Positions 1 through 5,610 are shown, numbered from the stretch's first letter. The stretch: 5,610 nt of DNA from Flavobacteriales bacterium (GCA_012965625.1 DTSC01000046.1:1-5610); one strand, 5' to 3'. The notes: generated by a model not told the origin, from the sequence alone. Program-made: numbers and translations.

Positions 1-12
1 ATTAAACTATAT

Positions 13-123
13 AACAATATGGGGGTACAAGTATACTCAGGACACTTAAATAATAGATCCAAAAGAATAAGCAAAAACCTGGACACTTCTACACTAGCAA
101 GTGGATTGTACCATTATATTGTT
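13..123. repeat. Imperfect inverted repeat pair, possible remnant of a small mobile element
   Basis: The left arm at 13-30 (aacaatatgggggtacaa) and the right arm at 106-123 (ttgtaccattatattgtt) are reverse complements at 15 of 18 positions: seven matches, three central mismatches, then eight matches. The 75 bases between them contain the 8-mer ggacactt twice in direct orientation (40-47 and 81-88) and no credible coding sequence. The arrangement could be the trace of a miniature inverted-repeat element or a deleted insertion sequence, or a long-range hairpin. I see no clear target-site duplication outside the arms and no transposase, so the mobile-element reading is only an inference; chance is possible in such AT-rich DNA. 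Confidence 0.35.
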
Positions 124-208
124 TCTTCCAATAAATATAATAATCAAGGGAAATTATTGATAATTCATTAAAATCTAATTTTTCTACATTCCATTAAATT
201 AAGATTTG

Positions 209-216
209 TAATTTTG
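209..216 (+). promoter_or_regulatory. Candidate -7 element of the DUF5606 gene promoter
   Basis: The octamer taattttg matches the Bacteroidota -7 consensus TAnnTTTG at all fixed positions. Its end is 19 bases before the start codon at 236, which would give a leader of roughly 10-15 bases. The -33 region is poor: only a T-rich stretch (179-183) and no TTG at the usual 17-23 base spacing. A second, weaker combination exists upstream (TTG at 157-159, taattttt at 176-183, spacer 16). The motif is short and the region AT-rich, so this is tentative. Confidence 0.4.
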
Positions 217-235
217 CAATCAAAACTCCAATAGG

Positions 236-781
236 ATGGACATTGAAGATATTATAAACATTGAAGGCAAGCCAGGATTATATAAGATTCTGGCAAATAC
301 CAAGAATGGTATAATTGCAGAATCATTGGAAAACAAGAATCGAATTCCTGTATTTGCCTCAAGCAATGTTAGTGCATTCAAAGATATTAGTATCTACACG
401 AATGAAGATAGCTGTCCTATTAAGGAAGTATTTAAAAAGATCTCTGCAAAAGAAGGTGGCAATAAATCCATAGATCCCAATTCAAATCCTGAGGAACTAA
501 AAGCATATTTCAAAATTGTTCTCCCTGAATATGATGAAGACCAGGTTTATATTTCTCATATTAAGAAAGTAATTAAGTGGTATAATCAGCTGAACGACCT
601 GAAATTGTTAGAGGAATTATTGAAGGATAGCGATAAAGGTGACAAAGAAGAAGAAAAGTTGGGCATAGATGCTAAGGTACAAAATGATTTGAAGAAGAAT
701 GTGCCAAAAGCTTCCAAGTTAAAAGCAAATTCAAAGGCTATGGGAGGCATCAAGAATACAACAAACAGAAAAGCCTCTTAA
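236..781 (+). CDS. DUF5606-type conserved Bacteroidota protein, function unknown
   Basis: This 181-residue protein has no signal peptide or membrane segment and is probably cytoplasmic. Residues 1-60 match the DUF5606 pattern: a start of the form MDIEDIINIEGKPGLYKI, then a stretch resembling 'G-I-I-A-E-S-L' and 'S-A-F-K-D-I-S-I-Y-T' (about residues 25-55), which looks like a small beta-rich fold. Residues 60-130 look helical, with a conserved-looking segment around 'HIKKVIKWYNQL'. From about residue 130 the chain is dominated by Lys, Glu, Asp and Asn and ends in a basic, probably disordered tail rich in Lys, Asn and Ser. The start at 236 is supported because the family motif begins within a few residues of it and a -7-like element lies just upstream. 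The gene converges on murB and overlaps its end by four bases. The family's biochemical role is not known; no function is assigned. Confidence 0.88.
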   Translation: MDIEDIINIEGKPGLYKILANTKNGIIAESLENKNRIPVFASSNVSAFKDISIYTNEDSCPIKEVFKKISAKEGGNKSIDPNSNPEELKAYFKIVLPEYDEDQVYISHIKKVIKWYNQLNDLKLLEELLKDSDKGDKEEEKLGIDAKVQNDLKKNVPKASKLKANSKAMGGIKNTTNRKAS

Positions 782-1794
782 ATAACATTGACCTCACGGT
801 CAAGACTAATCCCAAACTTCTCCTCTACACTTGACTTGATCTTTGCTGATAAGTCAAAAATCTCCTCTCCGCTTGCTGCACCATAATTAGATAAAACCAG
901 GGCATGTTCCTTATGAACACCAGCATCCCCAAATCTTTTACCTTTCCATTCACATTGATCTATTAGCCATGCTGCAGCCAACTTTACAAATCCTTCATCA
1001 GTTTTGAAATAGACTAACTCAGGAAATTTTATTTTCAGGGTTTCAAATTCAGATTCAGTGACAATAGGGTTTTTAAAGAAACTGCCGGCATTACCAATAT
1101 CAGACGGATCTGGAAGTTTTGATCTTCTTATTTTGCAAACAGCATCACTAACAGCTTTTATTGTCGGTTCTGTAATTCCAGCTTTATTTATTTCTTCCTG
1201 TATGCCTGCATAGGTGACATTAAGTTCAGCATCTTTACTAAACTTGAATTTTACATATGAAATCATATATTCTCCCTTATTCCTATTCTTAAAAACACTA
1301 TCTCTGTAAGCAAAAGAACATTCTTCTTTGGAAAAAGTTCGTTTTTCACCAGTCATTAAATGTAGAGCCTCTAATTCGTGGAAGACATCCTTTAACTCTA
1401 CGCCATAGGCACCAATATTCTGAATCGGAGCAGCACCAATATTACCTGGGATAAGTGATAAGTTTTCTATACCCCCATATCCCTTGGAGACACAATGCAA
1501 TACAAAGTTGTGCCAATTCTCCCCTGCACCAACCTTAATATAATAATGCTTATCATCTTCATCCATGTATTGAATACCACTAAAGTCAGCTTTTAATATG
1601 ATCCCAGGAAAATCACTGCGCAAGAGAATATTGCTACCTCCACCAAGGACCATCATATTCAGGGAACTAAAAACCTTGTCATTAATTACATCCTGCAAAT
1701 CATTTTCAGATGAGATCTGTGCAAAATACCGGGTACTGGCAGCTATACCGAAAGTATTATATGATTGTAGTGAGAAATTTTCTAAAATCTCCAT
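778..1794 (-). CDS. murB: UDP-N-acetylmuramate dehydrogenase (UDP-N-acetylenolpyruvoylglucosamine reductase) MurB
   Basis: MurB is the cytoplasmic FAD enzyme that reduces UDP-GlcNAc-enolpyruvate with NADPH to UDP-MurNAc, the second committed step of peptidoglycan precursor synthesis. With the start at 1794 the protein has 338 residues, normal for an E. coli-like (type I) MurB. Visible motifs: YNTFGI (12-17), the FAD-binding GGGSN (51-55), IPGNIGAAPIQNIGAYG (115-131), YRDSVFK (163-169, with the expected catalytic-site Tyr163/Arg164), GNAGSFFKNP (234-243, where Ser238 corresponds to the proton-donor serine) and Glu334 near the C-terminus (REVNVI), corresponding to the essential glutamate. All key residues are present, so it should be active. 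The frame continues open to an ATG at 1965, with further ATGs at 1863 and 1806, but the extra residues have no MurB counterpart and the longest form would run antisense into the next gene. A promoter-like site at 1812-1840 also favours 1794. The stop overlaps that of the convergent DUF5606 gene. Confidence 0.97.
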   Translation of the reverse strand: MEILENFSLQSYNTFGIAASTRYFAQISSENDLQDVINDKVFSSLNMMVLGGGSNILLRSDFPGIILKADFSGIQYMDEDDKHYYIKVGAGENWHNFVLHCVSKGYGGIENLSLIPGNIGAAPIQNIGAYGVELKDVFHELEALHLMTGEKRTFSKEECSFAYRDSVFKNRNKGEYMISYVKFKFSKDAELNVTYAGIQEEINKAGITEPTIKAVSDAVCKIRRSKLPDPSDIGNAGSFFKNPIVTESEFETLKIKFPELVYFKTDEGFVKLAAAWLIDQCEWKGKRFGDAGVHKEHALVLSNYGAASGEEIFDLSAKIKSSVEEKFGISLDREVNVI

Positions 1795-1811
1795 CGTTTT
1801 AGGCATCTGTA

Positions 1812-1840
1812 CAAATGTAATTGTATTAGCTAAAATACAA
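1812..1840 (-). promoter_or_regulatory. Bacteroidota-type promoter of murB
   Basis: Read on the minus strand, TTG (1840-1838) is followed by an 18-base spacer and TACATTTG (1819-1812). This matches the phylum consensus TTG-N(17-23)-TAnnTTTG exactly. Transcription would be expected to begin around 1804-1808, leaving a leader of about 10-14 bases before the ATG at 1794. The ATG at 1806 would then be at or next to the transcript's first base, and ATGs at 1863 and 1965 would lie upstream of it. No transcript data are available, so this is a sequence match plus inference. Confidence 0.6.
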
Positions 1841-1898
1841 GCAGTATAATTAAAAGAACTCATTTTAGTAACTTCGCTGAAATCTTTTTGATCTATAA

Positions 1899-3017
1899 AT
1901 GACCAGGGTAATTTCTTCAGTAACCAGTGATCTAACAATGGATCAAAGAGTAAATAAGATTGCAAAAAGCCTTAGCAAGCTTGGTTTCGATGTTCTTTTA
2001 ATAGGAAGAAAGCTTCACAATCGTGAATATATTAAGGAAAGGCCTTATAAAACAAAGAGATTTCATTTGCTGTTTAATTCTGGGCCATTATTTTACGCCA
2101 CCTATAATCTTAGACTGTTTTTCACACTATTGACTAAGCCTTGCGAACTTTTAATTGCCAATGACCTTGACACGCTATTAGCCAACTTCCTGGTTTCAAA
2201 AATTAAAGGTATTCCATTAATCTATGATACGCATGAATATTTCTGTCATGTTCCAGAGCTATCTAATCGACCTTTTGTAAGATCTGTTTGGAAATGTATA
2301 GAAAGGTGGATTTTCCCAAAAATAAAAACAGTGATCACTGTTAATGGTTCCTTAGCTAAGCTATATGCTGAGGAGTATAACATCAAAGTACACACTATAC
2401 ATAATTTTCCGGAAAGCAATCTTAATACAGAGCTAAAGACCAAAAAGAAATTAGGCATCCCTGAGAACAAGAAACTGATATTATATCAGGGTGCTGTAAA
2501 CATTGACAGGGGATTAGAAGAGGCCATTGAAGCCATGACTTTACTTGCTGATTCAGTTTTACTAATCATAGGAACAGGAGACATCCTTCCAGATCTAAAA
2601 ACCTTGGTAATTAGAAGAGGTTTAGCAGACCGTATTAAGTTTTTTGGAGCTATTCCTTTTCAAGACTTACCTAATTATACCCATCATGCAGATTTCGGTA
2701 TTGCCATAGAAAAAGATACTAACCTCAACTATAAATACAGCCTTTCGAATAAAATATTTGATTATATAAATGCCGACATCCCTGTCCTAGCGAGTCCCTT
2801 GCCAGAAGTAAAAAAACTTTTTTCCGAACATGATATTGGCCTCATGCTTGAGAATTACCATCCAGACCACCTTGCTGATAAGATGAAAGAAATGACAAAC
2901 AATATTGAGCTGCAAAGAAAATGGAAAAGAAGCCTTGTTCAAGCACGTCAAAAGTTTACATGGGATAAGGAAGAAAAGACACTTTCAAATCTTCTTGATA
3001 AATTAGGGCTTTTATGA
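1899..3017 (+). CDS. Glycosyltransferase, GT4-like (GT-B fold), acceptor unknown
   Basis: The 372-residue protein has the layout of a two-domain GT-B glycosyltransferase that moves a sugar from a nucleotide donor onto a glycan or lipid acceptor. The N-terminal acceptor half opens with a beta strand and the segment SSVTSDLTMDQRVNKIA (6-22), a start typical of Bacteroidota GT4 proteins. LIANDLDTLLA (85-95) and IYDTHEYF (108-115) follow. The donor half begins near residue 190 with KKLILYQGAV (191-200), has LLIIGTGD (221-228) and RIKFFGAIPFQDLPNY (245-260), and carries the sugar-nucleotide site around residues 265-300 (GIAIEKD...NYKYSLSNKIFDYINADIPVLAS), with Lys285 in the conserved 'NK-F-Y' position. 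It lacks a signal peptide and obvious membrane helix; it is probably cytoplasmic or peripheral. The ATG at 1899 fits the family's N-terminus. The gene is divergent from murB, with 104 bases between the two starts; no convincing promoter of its own was found there. Donor and acceptor cannot be deduced from sequence alone. Confidence 0.9.
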   Translation: MTRVISSVTSDLTMDQRVNKIAKSLSKLGFDVLLIGRKLHNREYIKERPYKTKRFHLLFNSGPLFYATYNLRLFFTLLTKPCELLIANDLDTLLANFLVSKIKGIPLIYDTHEYFCHVPELSNRPFVRSVWKCIERWIFPKIKTVITVNGSLAKLYAEEYNIKVHTIHNFPESNLNTELKTKKKLGIPENKKLILYQGAVNIDRGLEEAIEAMTLLADSVLLIIGTGDILPDLKTLVIRRGLADRIKFFGAIPFQDLPNYTHHADFGIAIEKDTNLNYKYSLSNKIFDYINADIPVLASPLPEVKKLFSEHDIGLMLENYHPDHLADKMKEMTNNIELQRKWKRSLVQARQKFTWDKEEKTLSNLLDKLGLL

Positions 3018-3021
3018 CTAA

Positions 3022-3135
3022 TCTATTTGTTGGGAAAAGCGAGTTATTTATAATGCCTCAGGGCTACCCAAGGGCCTTTATTTGATTGAAATACGCTCTG
3101 AAAACGAAAATAAAGTTTATAAGTTCATCAAATAG
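3022..3135 (+). pseudogene. Orphan fragment of a T9SS type A C-terminal sorting domain
   Basis: Between the two glycosyltransferase genes one plus-strand frame, open from 3022 to a TAG at 3133-3135, encodes about 37 residues without a start codon. Its last 25 residues include GLPKGLYLIEIRSE and end in KVYKFIK. This is the terminal part of the type A sorting domain (pattern 'sLPKGiYlIki...g...yKfik') that directs proteins through the type IX secretion system. A full domain is about 70-80 residues and is attached to a large exported protein; neither the body of such a protein nor the first half of the domain is present in frame. The adjacent frame just upstream (about 3014-3063) reads TNLFVGKSELFIMPQG, which could be more of the domain displaced by a frameshift, but this is speculative. 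The stop region overlaps the end of the minus-strand glycosyltransferase by eight bases. Most likely a decayed gene end. Confidence 0.7.
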
Positions 3136-4024
3136 CCTTCTCTTTCAAACATTTTATAAGATAGCCTAATTTATATAAATCTAATTTACGTAAACTGGGA
3201 TTTTCTGATTTGAGGTTGTTCAACCACTTTTCCTGGTGTTGATCAAATAGGGATTGCATGATGCCTGTAAGAAATAGCCTTTTCATCGTAATAAAAACCT
3301 TTACTAGCTTGACGTCTGAATCCAGTTTTTTCTCTTTTATGAGGGTAGCAAGATTCTCAATAGAATGTCTTGTTTTATCTATAAAGAGAGATGCACTTTC
3401 CAATCCAATATGCAGCAAGGGGTTTTGAATATGCTTAATAGGAATATTACGTGATCTTAGCTCTTTTCCAAACAAGGTGTCTTCATGCCCATATTCTGAA
3501 ATATTTTCATCAAAACCAATATCATGAAATACATTTTTGTCTATCATAAAATTACCAGACATAAATGACTTGTACGGCCTTTGAGACCGGCCCTGCGTCG
3601 ATAATGCCTCTCGTTCATGCCCAAATTTCCATCTCAACAACTTTGATCTGTCTTCTGGTTCTTTTGTATCATAAACCACACCACCGACAATTACATATCC
3701 ATCTTCAAAAGACTTAATATATTTATCAAGGAAGTCATCCTTTACAATAAGCATATCACAATCCATAAACAGCAAGACCTTATGTTTTGCGTCATTTGCC
3801 AATCTATTTCTTATCCTTGACCGGCCAATATTCATATTCAGCTCTTTATATACAACATGATCAATTTGCTCCAAACCAGCATTTAAACTTTTGATATTTT
3901 GTGTAGAACCATCATCATAGCAAAGAATTTCAAATTCTATTCCTGCAGATTTCCCTTGCTCTGATAAAGAGGCTAATAAATGATTTACATCATAATTAAA
4001 AATTGGGATCAGGACGGACAGCAT
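3128..4024 (-). CDS. Glycosyltransferase family 2 (GT-A fold), acceptor unknown
   Basis: The 298-residue protein begins MLSVLIPIFNYDVNHL, the standard GT2 N-terminal strand and nucleotide-binding start, so the ATG at 4024 is well supported. The donor-binding YDDGS lies at 36-40, followed by NIGRSRIRN (65-73). The metal-binding DXD motif is DCD at 88-90 within LLFMDCDMLIV. SGNFMIDKNVF (156-166) and YGHEDTLFG (178-186) form the acceptor region; Glu181/Asp182 is the usual position of the catalytic base. Residues 225-298 are a helical, basic C-terminal extension without a clear membrane anchor. It should transfer a nucleotide-activated sugar in the cytoplasm, possibly for a surface glycan; donor and acceptor are unknown. 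It lies 143 bases downstream of the SprB-repeat gene on the same strand, probably as a separate transcription unit, and converges with the sorting-domain remnant at 3022-3135. Confidence 0.92.
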   Translation of the reverse strand: MLSVLIPIFNYDVNHLLASLSEQGKSAGIEFEILCYDDGSTQNIKSLNAGLEQIDHVVYKELNMNIGRSRIRNRLANDAKHKVLLFMDCDMLIVKDDFLDKYIKSFEDGYVIVGGVVYDTKEPEDRSKLLRWKFGHEREALSTQGRSQRPYKSFMSGNFMIDKNVFHDIGFDENISEYGHEDTLFGKELRSRNIPIKHIQNPLLHIGLESASLFIDKTRHSIENLATLIKEKKLDSDVKLVKVFITMKRLFLTGIMQSLFDQHQEKWLNNLKSENPSLRKLDLYKLGYLIKCLKEKAI

Positions 4025-4167
4025 AAGGTTTCAACTATAGAGCATTTATAACATCAAAATTTGATATTAATTGCTTTTTGATCAATAAAAGATATAAAAA
4101 TATTATTGGTATTATAAAAAAATGGGCAATAATTACATGTACTCTAGAATGTTTTGATGTACATAGT
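4025..4167. other. AT-rich gap between the SprB-repeat gene and the GT2 gene
   Basis: This 143-base stretch contains no credible gene. It holds the promoter-like and palindromic sites at 4053-4085 and the region where the transcript of the upstream secreted-protein gene should end. A short inverted repeat (atgtac at 4137-4142 with gtacat at 4159-4164) is followed on the minus strand by a T-run near 4117-4123, but stem and T-run are not adjacent, so I do not call a terminator. Confidence 0.5.
4053..4085 (-). promoter_or_regulatory. Possible promoter and palindromic sites upstream of the GT2 gene
   Basis: On the minus strand, TTG (4085-4083), a 20-base spacer and AAATTTTG (4062-4055) match the Bacteroidota promoter consensus except for the first base of the -7 element. 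A start about 25 bases before the ATG at 4024 would result. The -7-like element lies inside a perfect inverted repeat, ATCAAA-a-TTTGAT (4053-4065), and the -33-like TTG lies inside the 8-base palindrome TTGATCAA (4078-4085). The two palindromes could be operator sites, but in DNA this AT-rich such sequences also arise by chance. Confidence 0.3.
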
Positions 4168-5610
4168 CTATTTAATCAAGGTAACATGCCCAACATACCT
4201 ATGAGATTGTTGGAATTCCATGTCATAGGTTTCTATCAGCCAAACATAAACATCCTCTTGTGCTACATCTGTTCCTCCATTTGCTCTACCATCCCAATAT
4301 TGCATAACATCAGAAGATTCAAATATTTCATCTCCCCATCGATTGTAGATATACATTTTAAAAATACTATTATTAAGTCCAACACCTTTTGGAAAAAAGT
4401 AATCATTATAGCCATCACCATTTGGCGTAAATGCATTGGGTGCAAAAAGTATATATTCATCTTCAACAACGATTACTCTAAAAATAGTGTCCACACATCC
4501 TGTGCTGTCCTTTACAATTAACTGAATTGTAAATGAACCTGTATCCAAATAATTGTGGGTAGGATGAATAACTGAATCTATGCCACCATCACCAAAATCC
4601 CATATAAAAATCAAGCTGTCTATATAAGGTAAAGACGTATTTGTAAATTCTATGATTGACTCTATTAGTGAAACTGTATCCTCCAAGAAATCAAATCCTG
4701 CTATTGGTGAAGAGGGATCCTGCAAAACCGTGTATGTAAAACTATCCACACAACCATTCCCATCTGTAACAGTTACACTATAATTTCCAGCACAAAGAGC
4801 AGACGCTGTATCGTTTGTTTGATAGCCGCTTAAACTATCCCATTGAAATGTATAAGGAGTCAATGTTCCTTCAGGCGTAACAATGATTGAACCATTACAA
4901 ACACCTTTACAGCTCGTCATTGTCTCGAATCCTAATAAACTGATTTGAATAGGTTCAACAAGAACTGTATCAACTATACTAGTACATCCTATTGTATCCG
5001 TCACTGTTACACTATAATTCCCAGCACAGAGCCCAATAGCAGTACTTGTTGTTTGAGCAGAGGGATCACTCCACAAATAAGTAAAGGGCGAAATACCACC
5101 AGGCATCGAGACTGTTAAACTTCCATCACAAGACCCATAACAGCCAGGATTGATCATTGGAGATTGAATCTGTGCGATTCCTCCAGGATTATCGCCTACT
5201 ACTACTAAAGAGCTGTCTGTACAACCAAGAGAATCGGACACTATTACCATATAGGTATTCGCAAATAATAATAGGGCGGTACTTGTTGTTTGTGATGAAG
5301 GGTCATCCCAAACATAGGTATAGGATGGTGAGCCTCCAGACGCTTGAACCGATGCTTGCCCATTATTCTGACTGCAATCTGAATTAAAGCTGTTAACAGT
5401 TAAGCTTAGTAATGGAGGTTCTGTTATGGTAACATTTAAAGAATCAGAACAACCCAATGAATCTGTAATAGTAATAGAATAAGTACCTGCAGCAAGCCCA
5501 GTTGCAATAGAACTTGTTTGATTACCTGTTCCAGAGTCCCAAATATAAGATAACGGCAAAGTACCGCCACTCACATTGACGACCCCTTGTCCGTCATTCA
5601 AACCATTACG
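4168..5610 (-). CDS. SprB-repeat/PKD surface protein with T9SS type B (CHU_C, gliding-motility-type) C-terminus; 5' end outside window
   Basis: Only the C-terminal 480 residues are in the window; the frame is open to the right edge, so the start lies beyond it. A TTG at 5601 is an internal Leu codon, not a start. Counting from that codon as residue 1, four SprB-like repeats occupy about 1-62, 63-141, 142-217 and 218-296. Each carries the pattern 'G-x-x-x-V-x-x-x-G-G-x-x-P-x-x-Y-x-W ... A-G-x-Y-x-V-T-x-T-D-x-x-G-C'. One PKD domain follows (about 299-380) with its core WDFGDG at 334-339. The last 95 residues are a complete CHU_C/type B sorting domain: FAPNAFTPNGDGYNDYFFPKG (split here as APNAFTPNGDGYND, 387-400, then YFFPKG), IYNRWGDEIFES (418-429), YWDGRANGG (435-443) and the ending GHVTLIK. 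By family knowledge such proteins cross the outer membrane by the type IX system and end up secreted or on the surface, often as adhesins; many are annotated 'gliding motility-associated' without a proven role in gliding. No active enzyme domain is visible in the part seen. Confidence 0.93.
   Translation of the reverse strand, partial: RNGLNDGQGVVNVSGGTLPLSYIWDSGTGNQTSSIATGLAAGTYSITITDSLGCSDSLNVTITEPPLLSLTVNSFNSDCSQNNGQASVQASGGSPSYTYVWDDPSSQTTSTALLLFANTYMVIVSDSLGCTDSSLVVVGDNPGGIAQIQSPMINPGCYGSCDGSLTVSMPGGISPFTYLWSDPSAQTTSTAIGLCAGNYSVTVTDTIGCTSIVDTVLVEPIQISLLGFETMTSCKGVCNGSIIVTPEGTLTPYTFQWDSLSGYQTNDTASALCAGNYSVTVTDGNGCVDSFTYTVLQDPSSPIAGFDFLEDTVSLIESIIEFTNTSLPYIDSLIFIWDFGDGGIDSVIHPTHNYLDTGSFTIQLIVKDSTGCVDTIFRVIVVEDEYILFAPNAFTPNGDGYNDYFFPKGVGLNNSIFKMYIYNRWGDEIFESSDVMQYWDGRANGGTDVAQEDVYVWLIETYDMEFQQSHRYVGHVTLIK
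4171..4455 (-). other. T9SS type B C-terminal sorting domain (CHU_C type) within the SprB-repeat protein
   Basis: This segment encodes the last 95 residues of the protein. The order of motifs, PNAFTPNGDGYND, then YIYNRWGDEIFE, then a WDG-containing loop and finally a GHVTLIK ending, is characteristic of the gliding-motility-associated C-terminal domain. It is the export signal recognised by the type IX secretion machinery. It appears intact, with no frameshift, and differs in kind from the type A fragment at 3022-3135. Confidence 0.93.
4714..5610 (-). repeat. Tandem SprB-like repeat array (four copies, first one cut by the window edge)
   Basis: The copies lie at about 5416-5610, 5179-5415, 4951-5178 and 4714-4950, each 76-79 codons where complete. 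They diverge as protein but keep a shared ending; the third and fourth copies both contain LCAGNYSVTVTD. At the DNA level the third and fourth copies are alike over this part: 5006-5031 and 4772-4797 agree at 24 of 26 bases, pointing to fairly recent duplication or recombination. Copies three and four each carry four cysteines (154, 158, 192, 206 and 231, 235, 270, 284), while copy two has only two (76, 127). Further copies may precede the window edge. Confidence 0.85.

Larger units (their letters stand above)
1..235. other. Non-coding AT-rich region upstream of the DUF5606 gene
   Basis: No reading frame of useful length or recognisable protein similarity is seen on either strand. The left half carries the inverted repeat at 13-123. 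The right half (about 124-235) is very AT-rich and probably holds the promoter of the following gene. No tRNA cloverleaf, riboswitch or strong intrinsic terminator was recognised. Whatever gene lies to the left ends outside the window. Confidence 0.6.

Noticed and set aside
1598..1849. Plus-strand open frame of 83 codons inside murB
   Set aside because: It is antisense to the conserved MurB FAD-binding region and encodes no recognisable domain.
1795..1965. N-terminal extension of MurB to the ATG at 1965 (395 residues)
   Set aside because: The additional 57 residues do not resemble MurB, part of the extension runs antisense into the GT4 gene, and the promoter-like site at 1812-1840 lies downstream of the extended starts.
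2246..2470. Minus-strand open frame of 74 codons inside the GT4 gene
   Set aside because: It lies opposite well-conserved glycosyltransferase sequence and has no recognisable features; best explained as a shadow frame.
3058..3085. GC-rich stretch with short self-complementary pieces (GGGctaCCC, CCCaaGGG) as a terminator for the GT4 gene
   Set aside because: Stems are only three to five base pairs, no proper T-run follows, and the stretch is better explained as sorting-domain coding sequence.
4263..4469. Minus-strand open frame of 68 codons inside the CHU_C domain in another frame
   Set aside because: It overlaps the intact sorting domain on the same strand in a different frame and its product looks random (Met- and Ile-rich).
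4078..4521. Plus-strand open frame of 147 codons overlapping the end of the SprB-repeat gene
   Set aside because: Its product resembles no known protein and is rich in Ile, Asn, Cys and Lys, as expected from the antisense of a low-GC gene. Most of it lies opposite a strongly supported sorting domain.
5157..5387. Plus-strand open frame of 76 codons opposite the SprB-like repeats
   Set aside because: It is antisense to two clear repeat units and has no homology that I recognise.
4714..5610. Regularly spaced repeats that could suggest a CRISPR-like array
   Set aside because: The period is about 230 bases, in phase with codons and degenerate at the DNA level, and the translation gives SprB-like protein repeats.

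Overview
The window reads as an AT-rich chromosomal segment of a member of the Bacteroidota (Flavobacteriia or Cytophagia type). Four things point there: a DUF5606-type protein found in that phylum, two kinds of type IX secretion system (T9SS) C-terminal sorting domain, SprB-like repeats followed by a gliding-motility-type (CHU_C) C-terminus, and promoter-like sites that fit the Bacteroidota pattern TTG-N(17-23)-TAnnTTTG rather than the E. coli one. No Shine-Dalgarno sequence is obvious at the starts, which also fits the phylum.

Layout. Positions 1-235 are a non-coding AT-rich leader with an imperfect inverted repeat (13-30 / 106-123) and a promoter-like site just before the first gene. At 236-781 (+) is a small DUF5606-type protein. 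It converges with murB (778-1794, -), the cell-wall UDP-MurNAc synthesis enzyme, and the two share the palindrome TTAA as mutual stop codons. The murB frame stays open upstream to 1965, but protein homology and a well-matched promoter (1812-1840) place the real start at 1794. A GT4-type glycosyltransferase (1899-3017, +) is divergent from murB. After it, 3022-3135 (+) holds a short orphan piece of a T9SS type A C-terminal sorting domain, apparently a gene remnant. A GT2-type glycosyltransferase (3128-4024, -) converges on that remnant and overlaps it by 8 bases. Upstream of it on the same strand is the 3' part of a large secreted protein (4168 to beyond 5610, -) with at least four SprB-like repeats, one PKD domain and a complete type B T9SS sorting domain; its N-terminus lies outside the window.

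Functionally this is a mixed neighbourhood rather than one system: peptidoglycan precursor synthesis (MurB), two glycan-building enzymes of unknown acceptor, and a surface or secreted adhesin-like protein. The glycosyltransferases may contribute to surface polysaccharide or glycoprotein modification, but nothing in the window identifies the product. I found no CRISPR array, tRNA or rRNA gene, intact transposase, toxin-antitoxin pair or convincing new system. The most unusual items are the orphan sorting-domain remnant, the inverted repeat at the left edge, and two cysteine classes among the SprB-like repeats.
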